Shown here piece by piece: positions 1 through 5,058 of a DNA stretch of 5,058 nt. The stretch's first letter is position 1; each line of letters begins with the position of its first letter. The DNA is from Nitrospirota bacterium (GTDB lineage: Bacteria; Nitrospirota; UBA9217): contig JAJYKN010000003.1 in assembly GCA_021788515.1 (NCBI GenBank), forward strand, positions 10,895 through 15,952. Reading direction: 5' to 3'. The notes under the pieces are model-generated. The model made no database searches, was not told where the DNA came from, and saw only the letters and a list, made by a program, of their open reading frames with translations. A program made the position numbers and the translations under genes.

Positions 1-2251
1 CCGGCGCGTCGCGGTAAAACGCGGCGACGAGATCGGCGAGCTCGCGAACGGGGTCAATTACCTCATCGCGCGTCTCGAACAGTTCATCGTCGAGATGGGA
101 CGGATTTCTTCGCGGATCAACAAGCTGAGCCCGTCCATTGCGGCGGACGCGCGAGAGGTCAGAAAAAACGCGGGTGTGGAGACCGACGCCATGACGAGCG
201 TGTCTTCAGCAGTTTCCGAAATGTCGTCCTCCATCCAGTCCATCGCCGAGAGCGCGGAGAGCCTGACGGTCTCGGCTGAAGAAACTTCATCGTCCATTCT
301 CGAGATGAACGCCGCGAACAAGGAAGTGGCCCTCCATACCGCGGAACTTACTTCTTCCGTCGAGGACGTGACGACATCGGTCACCGAAATGATCGCATCG
401 ATCCGCGAAGTGGCCGGCCACGTGGAAAACCTCACCTCCGCGGCGGAGGAGACCTCGGCGTCGGCGATCCAGATCGAGGCCACGGTGCGCGAAGTGGCGC
501 AGGCGGCGAAGGAGTCCACGAAGCTTTCGCATCAGGTTTCGGCCGAGGCAAAAGACATCGCCGCCCGGTCCATCCAGGAGACCATGAACGCCATCAACAC
601 GATCAAGGACACGGTCGAGCGCTATTCGGGGGTGGTGACGCGGCTCGGGAAGCGTTCCGAGGAGATCGGCAAAATTCTCGGCGTCATCGTCGAGGTGACG
701 GAGCGGACGAACCTGCTTGCGCTGAACGCATCGATTCTCGCCGCCCAGGCAGGAGAACACGGCAGGGGATTCGCCGTGGTAGCGGAGGAGATCAAGGCCC
801 TTGCCGACCGTACCGCCGGATCGGCCCAGAATATCGGGAAACTCGTTACGGCGGTCCAGAAAGAGGCCAAGGAGGCAGTGGCCGCCATGGCCGACAGTCT
901 CACGGCGGTGGAAGAGGGCGTGCGGCGGTCCCGCGAGGCGGCTTCGGCGCTGGACAAGATGCTGGCCAGCTCAACACGCTCCGCGGAGATGGCCGCCATG
1001 ATCGACCGGGCGATGAGCGAGCAGGCCCGGGGCATTCAGCAGGTGAGCCAGGCTGTTGCGAACGTCAAGCAGATGATGGAGCAAATAGCGTCGGCGACCC
1101 AGGCGCAGACCAAAGGCACGGAGATGATCCTGACCGCGGCCGAGGATATGCGGGACATCGCACGGCGGGTGCGCATCGCCATGACCGAACAGGAACGAGG
1201 CGGCGCGCAGATCGCCGAGGCCGCCGAGAACGTGACCCATCGCGCCGGGAAGATCGCCGCCGGATCGCGGGAACAGCGGCAGGCCGTCCAGCAGGTACAG
1301 GGCTCCCTCGAACAGATCCAGGACCTCCCGCGCAGGAACATGAAAGGGGTCGAGGGGATGGCCGGAGCGCTCAAAATCCTCGGGGAGCAGGCCGAGCTCC
1401 TGAACCAGGAAATCAGCTCGATGACGGTCAGCAAGGGACGGCGGGATGTCTCGGACGGCGCCCTCCTGATGGGCGTGATCCCGCTCGATGCGCCGGCGGA
1501 GATGCATCGGCGCTTCACTCCGCTTGCGGACTATCTCTCGCGGGCGCTCGGCAGACGGGTTGAACTGTCGCTGGCCGTCGACTTTGCCCAAACGCTCTCG
1601 GATTTCGAGGAGGGGGCGACTCATCTTGCCTACCTGACGCCGACGACCTACCTTGAAGCGCACAAGAAATTCGGCGCTGTGCTCCTCGTCAAGGCGCTTC
1701 GGAACGGCGTGCCCTATACCCATTCGACGATTGTCGCGCGCGCGGGCGGCGGGATCTCGTCCGTGGAGGAGATCAAAGGCAAACGTTTTGCCTTCGGCGA
1801 TAAAATGTCCACCTCCAGTTACCTGGTGCCCCGCGCCATGCTCGCCGATGCGGGGGTCGGCTTGGGCGACCTGAAAGACTACGTTTTTTTGGGGCACCAC
1901 GACGCCGTGGCCGAGGCGGTCCTTGCCGGAGAGTACGATGCAGGCGGGCTCCGCGAGTCGACGGCGAAGCTGTTCGAGGGCCGCGGCCTGGCAGTGATTA
2001 AAACATCGGTCGAAATACCCGAGTTCAACATCTGCGCCTCAAAGACGCTGGACCGGCCGACGGCCGACCGGATCAAGCAGGCGCTCCGGGCGCTGGACCG
2101 GAGGGACGCTGAGCAGTCCCGCCTGCTGACGACGATCGACCCGGACTACACGGGATTCGCCGACGCAACGGACAGCGACTACGAGACGATCAGGACGATC
2201 GTGGAAAAACTAGAAGGGGCTGAGCCGTCAACAGGGAGCGCGACCCACTAA
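1..2251 (+). CDS. Methyl-accepting chemotaxis protein with C-terminal PhnD-like binding domain (5' end outside window)
   Basis: This is the cytoplasmic part of a chemoreceptor that would control a CheA kinase through CheW. The frame is open from base 2, and the first 31 codons read as the second helix of a HAMP domain ([15 protein letters not shown]), so the gene begins upstream. ATG 95 is internal and lacks a good ribosome binding site. Numbering from Met95 (add 31 for the visible fragment), residues 29-140 and 306-417 are each four 28-residue coiled-coil modules. The hairpin tip is at 206-222 ([17 protein letters not shown]). E118-E119 fits the consensus for a methylation site. The coil ends near 445. 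After a short polar linker, residues 455-700 resemble PhnD-type binding proteins, with STSS at 572-575 and HHD at 601-603. No membrane segment separates the two parts. The upstream sensor region and transmembrane helices are not visible. The MCP identity is certain; the PhnD-like assignment is strong, but the ligand is unknown. Confidence 0.95.
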   Translation, partial: RRVAVKRGDEIGELANGVNYLIARLEQFIVEMGRISSRINKLSPSIAADAREVRKNAGVETDAMTSVSSAVSEMSSSIQSIAESAESLTVSAEETSSSILEMNAANKEVALHTAELTSSVEDVTTSVTEMIASIREVAGHVENLTSAAEETSASAIQIEATVREVAQAAKESTKLSHQVSAEAKDIAARSIQETMNAINTIKDTVERYSGVVTRLGKRSEEIGKILGVIVEVTERTNLLALNASILAAQAGEHGRGFAVVAEEIKALADRTAGSAQNIGKLVTAVQKEAKEAVAAMADSLTAVEEGVRRSREAASALDKMLASSTRSAEMAAMIDRAMSEQARGIQQVSQAVANVKQMMEQIASATQAQTKGTEMILTAAEDMRDIARRVRIAMTEQERGGAQIAEAAENVTHRAGKIAAGSREQRQAVQQVQGSLEQIQDLPRRNMKGVEGMAGALKILGEQAELLNQEISSMTVSKGRRDVSDGALLMGVIPLDAPAEMHRRFTPLADYLSRALGRRVELSLAVDFAQTLSDFEEGATHLAYLTPTTYLEAHKKFGAVLLVKALRNGVPYTHSTIVARAGGGISSVEEIKGKRFAFGDKMSTSSYLVPRAMLADAGVGLGDLKDYVFLGHHDAVAEAVLAGEYDAGGLRESTAKLFEGRGLAVIKTSVEIPEFNICASKTLDRPTADRIKQALRALDRRDAEQSRLLTTIDPDYTGFADATDSDYETIRTIVEKLEGAEPSTGSATH
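179..514 (+). repeat. Four tandem 84-base coding units (28-residue coiled-coil modules), descending arm of first receptor
   Basis: Residues 29-56, 57-84, 85-112 and 113-140 (from Met95) align without gaps as 28-residue units, i.e. four heptads each. Shared positions are Leu-Thr at 1-2 in the last three units, an acidic pair at 6-7, Ser at 11 in three of the four, Glu-Met or a similar pair at 14-15, and Glu-Val-Ala at 21-23. The similarity is in protein, with little DNA identity left, so this is old coiled-coil periodicity and not a recent DNA duplication. Confidence 0.8.
1010..1345 (+). repeat. Four tandem 84-base coding units, ascending arm of first receptor
   Basis: Residues 306-333, 334-361, 362-389 and 390-417 (from Met95) align as 28-residue units. 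Each begins with a small or polar residue, and all have Gln at position 5, in the setting x-x-x-(E/A)-Q-x-(R/K/Q)-G/A. They mirror the modules of the descending arm, as expected for an antiparallel hairpin. The fourth unit is the weakest and carries a proline (DLPRRN), which is unusual inside a coiled coil. Confidence 0.75.
1457..2194 (+). other. PhnD-like substrate-binding domain encoded at the 3' end of the first receptor gene
   Basis: This stretch encodes about 245 residues with the pattern of the phosphate/phosphite/phosphonate ABC-transporter binding-protein family. It shows an opening strand [10 protein letters not shown], then [27 protein letters not shown], and [14 protein letters not shown] followed by [11 protein letters not shown], then [20 protein letters not shown]. 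In family members of known structure, a Ser/Thr loop at a helix start and a nearby histidine contact the phosphonate or phosphate group. Both are kept here (S572, T573, S574; H601 or H602, counted from Met95), so the pocket does not look obviously dead. There is no signal peptide or hydrophobic helix before it, so with a normal receptor topology it lies in the cytoplasm. The ligand cannot be read from sequence. Domain edges are approximate. Confidence 0.85.
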
Positions 2252-2256
2252 GGTGA
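2250..2256 (+). promoter_or_regulatory. Ribosome binding site of the second receptor gene
   Basis: AAGGTGA overlaps the stop codon of the upstream gene and sits three bases before ATG 2260. It pairs well with the end of 16S rRNA and supports both the chosen start and translation of the two receptors from one mRNA. Confidence 0.75.
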
Positions 2257-2259
2257 AAA

Positions 2260-4386
2260 ATGAGTGAACAAGGCAAGATGCTTTTCCGGGAGAAGTTCAA
2301 GCGGGCGGTCAAAGATCCGATCGAAGCCAGCATGGGGCTCAAGCTGATGCTTGCGCTCACCGGCGTCATCGCGGTCCTTATGGTCGCGGGCACCGTGTTT
2401 GTAGCGCGCATGATGACGCAGGCGCAGTACCGGGCGATCGAAACACAGGGCCGCGCGATGGGGCAGTTCCTCGGCCGGTCCGGGAGTGATGCCCTTCGGA
2501 ACCGGGACATTCCCGCGCTCGACAGCCTTGTTGCGGATGCCGCGCGGTCGGAAGGCATGCTCTACACCTATGTGACGGACACATCGGGCGCTGTTGTGGA
2601 CAATGTCCTTGCCGTGTTCAACGAGACGAACCCCGTGGTCAAGGCGTTCCTTGCCGAAGAAAAGTCCTCTGATGCGGCCCTCCTGGCGCGACGCGCACGG
2701 GAGAAGCTGGACCCCATCGAGGTGCGGGCCGATATCAAGATCGGGGAGAGCCGGCTCGGAGCGGTCACGATGGGCTTTGCGCGACAGGGAATACGGAGCG
2801 AGGCAAGGATCGTCGAGGTTGTTCTCCTCTTGACGAGTTTGGTGATCGTGGTTGCTATGGCTGCGATGGTCTATTTCATGACGCGGCGGCTCATCGTCGC
2901 CCCGACACAGGAGGCCGTTGCGGTTGCGTCGAACATTGCCGCAGGCAATCTGACCCAGAGCGTACGCGTGCACTCCATGGACGAGGTGGGGATGCTCGGC
3001 CGCGGCCTGAACCGCATGATCGTCGGGCTCAAGGGCATGATCGAGAACATCCGGGAAGCGGCCCAGAAGACCGACGCGGTCTGGCGGGACGTCAAAGGGA
3101 TCTCGACGAAGATAACCGCGGGAAGCGGGGCGCAGGCAGAGTCCGTCGAGGAGGCTGCGTCGTCCGTCAACGAGATGCATTTTTCCCTGAAGGAGATTGC
3201 CGGCAACGTCGAGGACCTGTACCGGACCTCGGAGCAGACCTCTTCCTCGGTGGTCGAGATGGCGACCTCGATCCATGAAGTCGCAAAGACCATGACGGAG
3301 CTTTCGTCTTCCATCGAGGAGACGTCTTCCGCAATCAGCCAGATGTCCAGCGCGGTCCGCCAGATCGCGGAAAACGTGACCGTGCTGTCCACCGCGGCGG
3401 AAGACACCGCCGCGTCGGCAATGGAGATCAGCGCATCGGTGAAAGAGGTCGAAGCGAACGCCAAGGAGTCCGCGACGCTCGCCGAGGCCGTTGCGGCCGA
3501 CGCCCAGCAGCTCGGCATGCGCTCCATCGAGAAGACCATCGAGGGCATGAACCGCATCGAGGCCACGGCACGGCGCACCGCGGACGTGGTAAACCGCCTG
3601 GGCGAGCGGGCCGAGAGCATCGGCGGCATCCTGACGGTGATCGAAGACATTACGGACCAGACCAGCCTCCTTGCCCTGAACGCGGCGATCCTCGCGGCGC
3701 AGGCCGGCGAACATGGGAAAGGGTTTGCCGTGGTCGCGGCCGAGATCCGGGAGCTCGCGAACCGCACGGCCTCGTCCACAAAGGAGATCGGCACGCTGAT
3801 TGCGTCCGTTCAGGAAGAGACGCGCGACGCCGTGGGGGTCATGCGAGAAGAGGTCTCGCTGGTTTCCGAGGGCGTTCTGCTCGCCCGCGATGCCGGGGCC
3901 GCGCTCGAAAAGATTCTGGAGCGGGCAGACCGGTCCCGGGACATGAGCAGGAGCATCAACAACGCGGCCGCCGAGCAGACGCGCGGCATCAGACAGGTGA
4001 GCGACGCAGTCGAGAAAATCAACGCCATGACCCATCAGATCGCCCGCGCCGCCAACGAACAGCGGACCGGCAGCGAGCAGATCATGCGGGCGTCGGAGAA
4101 AATGCGGGAGCTGACGCACTTCGTCAAGAACTCCACCGACGAACAATCGAGGGGGGGCAAGGACATTACCGCTTCCGTCGAGAACATGAGCGCGAAGATC
4201 GGCATGGTCAACCGGGCCGCGGCGGAGGTGCAGGCCGGGAGCGATTTGATCGTGAAGGCCATCGACCGGATTAAGGACATCGCGAAATCCAACGCGAACC
4301 TCGGCGCGGGGCTCAACAACGCCATGGACGTGATGGTCACGCAGACGGAAACGCTGAAAAAAGAAATCGAAAAGTTCAGGACGTAA
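2260..4386 (+). CDS. Methyl-accepting chemotaxis protein, long (64H-like) class, with a small extracytoplasmic sensor region
   Basis: This is a complete 708-residue inner-membrane chemoreceptor. A short cytoplasmic N-terminus (1-26) leads to a membrane helix at about 27-49. An extracytoplasmic region of about 130 residues (50-183) follows, then a second membrane helix (184-206) and a HAMP domain (207-262, with P215 and the MDEVG motif at 240-244). The signalling hairpin fills the remaining roughly 448 residues, about 64 heptads in total, with its tip at 467-485 ([19 protein letters not shown]). Modules of 28 residues occupy 292-403 and 569-680, and the last 28 residues form a fifth, weaker one. 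E353-E354 fits the methylation-site consensus. There is no C-terminal CheR-tethering NWETF peptide. The sensor region has a pattern ([12 protein letters not shown], then [17 protein letters not shown]) reminiscent of single Cache/PDC folds, but I cannot assign a ligand. The start follows the upstream stop by 8 bases with a good ribosome binding site. Confidence 0.97.
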   Translation: MSEQGKMLFREKFKRAVKDPIEASMGLKLMLALTGVIAVLMVAGTVFVARMMTQAQYRAIETQGRAMGQFLGRSGSDALRNRDIPALDSLVADAARSEGMLYTYVTDTSGAVVDNVLAVFNETNPVVKAFLAEEKSSDAALLARRAREKLDPIEVRADIKIGESRLGAVTMGFARQGIRSEARIVEVVLLLTSLVIVVAMAAMVYFMTRRLIVAPTQEAVAVASNIAAGNLTQSVRVHSMDEVGMLGRGLNRMIVGLKGMIENIREAAQKTDAVWRDVKGISTKITAGSGAQAESVEEAASSVNEMHFSLKEIAGNVEDLYRTSEQTSSSVVEMATSIHEVAKTMTELSSSIEETSSAISQMSSAVRQIAENVTVLSTAAEDTAASAMEISASVKEVEANAKESATLAEAVAADAQQLGMRSIEKTIEGMNRIEATARRTADVVNRLGERAESIGGILTVIEDITDQTSLLALNAAILAAQAGEHGKGFAVVAAEIRELANRTASSTKEIGTLIASVQEETRDAVGVMREEVSLVSEGVLLARDAGAALEKILERADRSRDMSRSINNAAAEQTRGIRQVSDAVEKINAMTHQIARAANEQRTGSEQIMRASEKMRELTHFVKNSTDEQSRGGKDITASVENMSAKIGMVNRAAAEVQAGSDLIVKAIDRIKDIAKSNANLGAGLNNAMDVMVTQTETLKKEIEKFRT
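3133..3468 (+). repeat. Four tandem 84-base coding units, descending arm of second receptor
   Basis: Residues 292-319, 320-347, 348-375 and 376-403 align without gaps as 28-residue modules. Three begin with Leu, all have an acidic residue at position 6, and (E/Q)-(M/I) falls at 14-15. (E/Q)-(I/V) falls at 21-22, followed by Ala in three of the four. They match the modules of the first receptor in number and in distance from the hairpin tip. Confidence 0.8.
3964..4299 (+). repeat. Four tandem 84-base coding units, ascending arm of second receptor
   Basis: Residues 569-596, 597-624, 625-652 and 653-680 align as 28-residue modules. The first three carry an E-Q pair at positions 4-5 followed by G at 8 ([24 protein letters not shown]). 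The fourth is looser (AAAEVQAG). They are symmetric with the descending arm, consistent with paired four-heptad insertions or deletions in the MCP hairpin. Confidence 0.8.
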
Positions 4387-4389
4387 AAC

Positions 4390-4414
4390 ACCGGGCCGGG
4401 GTGCGGGGCCCGGT
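4390..4414 (+). promoter_or_regulatory. GC-rich hairpin between the second receptor gene and cheW
   Basis: ACCGGGCC (4390-4397) and GGCCCGGT (4407-4414) form a perfect 8-bp inverted repeat around a 9-base loop, with seven G-C pairs. It starts three bases after the receptor stop codon and ends three bases before the cheW ribosome binding site. No run of T follows, so it is not a classical intrinsic terminator. A role in mRNA stability or in setting cheW translation is inferred. Confidence 0.55.
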
Positions 4415-4417
4415 CAC

Positions 4418-4421
4418 GAGG
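4418..4421 (+). promoter_or_regulatory. Ribosome binding site of cheW
   Basis: GAGG lies seven bases before ATG 4429 and decides that start. The next in-frame ATG (4462) is preceded only by an A-rich stretch with no usable ribosome binding site. Confidence 0.6.
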
Positions 4422-4428
4422 CAGGGAA

Positions 4429-4962
4429 ATGAAGAGCATCCTCACCAAAGAAAAAAAAGCAATGATCGTCGAGGACACGGTGCAGCTCGTGACGTTCCAG
4501 GTCGGCTCCGGGGAATACGGGCTGGACATCAATGCCATCATCGAGGTCGTCCGTCCGCAGAAGATCACGCCGCTGCCCCGGATGCCGGAGTTCATCGAAG
4601 GCGTGATCAATCTCCGCGGCGCCATCATACCCGTCGTCGATCTGCGGAAGCGCTTTGGTCTTGCGTCGATCCACGACGATCCCCGCAAGATGCGCATGAT
4701 CATCACGAAGGGCGCGGTCCCCGATTCCCCCGGGACCAGACCGGAGCTGCTCGGGCTCGTGGTCGACCGGGTGAAAGAGGTCCTGTATGTGCCAAAAAAA
4801 GACATCGAGCGTGCCCCTGAAGCGGCGACCGGCGAGCAGGTGGATTTCATCACCGGCATGGGGAAAGTCGGAGACCGGCTCATCATTCTTCTGGACATTG
4901 CCAGGATCCTGAGCCAGCAGGAGCGCAGGGCGCTGGCGGAGGCGGAACATGCCGGATCGTGA
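4429..4962 (+). CDS. cheW: Chemotaxis adaptor protein CheW
   Basis: This 177-residue soluble protein is close to the usual CheW length. CheW bridges chemoreceptor tips and the regulatory domain of the CheA kinase in cytoplasmic arrays. The sequence shows the typical order: an opening strand (VQLVTFQVGSGEYGLDI, 18-34), the EVVRPQKITPLPRMPEFIEG segment (39-58), and then the hallmark GVINLRG at 58-64, whose Arg63 corresponds to a residue important for receptor and kinase coupling in studied CheW proteins. AIIPVVDLRKRFGL (65-78), GLVVDRVKEVL (109-119) and the closing LIILLDIARIL (151-161) follow. No response-regulator or kinase domain is attached, so it is CheW and not CheV or CheA. It lies 42 bases after two receptors and overlaps the next gene, which makes it the likely partner of both receptors. 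An A8 run lies in codons 8-10. Confidence 0.97.
   Translation: MKSILTKEKKAMIVEDTVQLVTFQVGSGEYGLDINAIIEVVRPQKITPLPRMPEFIEGVINLRGAIIPVVDLRKRFGLASIHDDPRKMRMIITKGAVPDSPGTRPELLGLVVDRVKEVLYVPKKDIERAPEAATGEQVDFITGMGKVGDRLIILLDIARILSQQERRALAEAEHAGS
4938..4942 (+). promoter_or_regulatory. Ribosome binding site of the downstream HEAT-like gene, inside cheW
   Basis: A perfect GGAGG lies six bases before ATG 4949 and within the cheW coding region. This supports the overlapping start and points to coupled translation. Confidence 0.75.
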
Positions 4963-5058
4963 CAGGGAAAACAGGCTTGACAGCAACGATGCCGAGGTGC
5001 GGCGCGAGGCGGTCCTCGACCTGGCCGGCGGCGGCAGCGACGCCCTGCCTCTGCTGCT
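4949..5058 (+). CDS. HEAT-repeat-like protein, N-terminal fragment (3' end outside window)
   Basis: Only 36 complete codons are visible. The frame opens at ATG 4949, which overlaps the last 14 bases of cheW in another frame, and remains open to the window edge. After a polar start (MPDRDRENRLDS) comes NDAEVRREAVLDLAGG and then DALPLLL. This is the usual opening of a HEAT or PBS-lyase-type helical repeat: Asp-x-(x)-Val-Arg-x-x-Ala-x-x-x-Leu, a turn, then a second helix. HEAT repeats form protein-binding solenoids, so a scaffold or regulator role in the same chemosensory pathway is plausible but inferred. The strong ribosome binding site and the overlap make the gene itself likely; the family call rests on a short segment. 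Confidence 0.7.
   Translation, partial: MPDRDRENRLDSNDAEVRREAVLDLAGGGSDALPLL

Noticed and set aside
95..97. ATG 95 as the start of the first receptor
   Set aside because: The frame is open to the left edge, and bases 2-94 encode a recognisable HAMP second helix, so the gene starts upstream. No good ribosome binding site precedes ATG 95.
179..514. CRISPR-like or recent tandem DNA repeat with 84-base spacing
   Set aside because: The periodicity is in the protein (four-heptad coiled-coil units). The DNA units share little identity and have no spacer structure.
1457..2251. A separate phnD gene read as its own transporter protein
   Set aside because: The domain is in the same uninterrupted frame as the receptor, and no signal peptide is visible before it. 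Nothing in the window encodes ABC transporter permease or ATPase subunits.
2248..4146. Long open frame on the minus strand (632 codons)
   Set aside because: It mirrors the second receptor. High GC and biased third codon positions keep the antisense frame open, and the translation is rich in His, Arg, Gly, Asp and Leu with no recognisable domain. The same applies to minus-strand frames at 971-1900, 2871-3794 and 4035-4898.
4390..4414. Intrinsic terminator after the second receptor gene
   Set aside because: The stem is strong, but the bases after it (CACGAGGCAGGG) contain no T run, and cheW follows at once on the same strand.
4794..4800. A7 slippery heptamer (A AAA AAA) in cheW as a programmed frameshift site
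   Set aside because: It encodes Lys-Lys within the intact CheW fold. The 0 frame continues through the full domain, and I see no stimulatory structure or meaningful alternative product.

Overview
The window is a compact GC-rich stretch of bacterial chromosome (roughly 60% GC by eye). All four genes lie on the + strand, with gaps of 8 and 42 bases and one 14-base overlap, so it looks like the interior of a single chemosensory operon. No promoter, RNA gene, mobile element or CRISPR array is visible. The long chemoreceptor class, the receptor tip sequence and the cheW-HEAT gene order suggest a Desulfuromonadota (Geobacter-like), Nitrospirota or similar environmental bacterium. This is an inference from family resemblance, and the sequence alone does not fix the taxon.

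Layout. (1) Bases 1-2251 hold the 3' part of a methyl-accepting chemotaxis protein (MCP). Its frame enters from the left edge inside a HAMP domain, continues through a very long coiled-coil signalling hairpin, and ends in a C-terminal PhnD-like (phosphate/phosphite/phosphonate-binding, periplasmic-binding-protein type) domain. (2) Bases 2260-4386 hold a complete 708-residue MCP with two membrane segments, a small extracytoplasmic sensor region, a HAMP domain and the same signalling hairpin, but no C-terminal addition. (3) A 42-base gap contains a perfect 8-bp GC-rich inverted repeat just upstream of the cheW ribosome binding site. (4) Bases 4429-4962 encode CheW, the adaptor between receptors and the CheA kinase. 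(5) From base 4949 a gene resembling HEAT-repeat proteins starts inside the end of cheW and runs off the right edge.

How they work together. The two receptors match residue for residue in spacing: 243 residues from the HAMP Asp-Glu pair to the glutamate at the hairpin tip in both, with 28-residue (four-heptad) modules at corresponding positions on both arms. In the second receptor the coiled coil fills about 448 residues, which fits the longest MCP class in the Alexander-Zhulin scheme (64H). They could therefore pack into the same array and share the adjacent CheW. The main novelty candidate is the first receptor. A domain normally found outside the membrane follows directly on the end of the cytoplasmic coiled coil with no membrane segment between, which would place a small-molecule binding module in the cytoplasm next to the HAMP domain.
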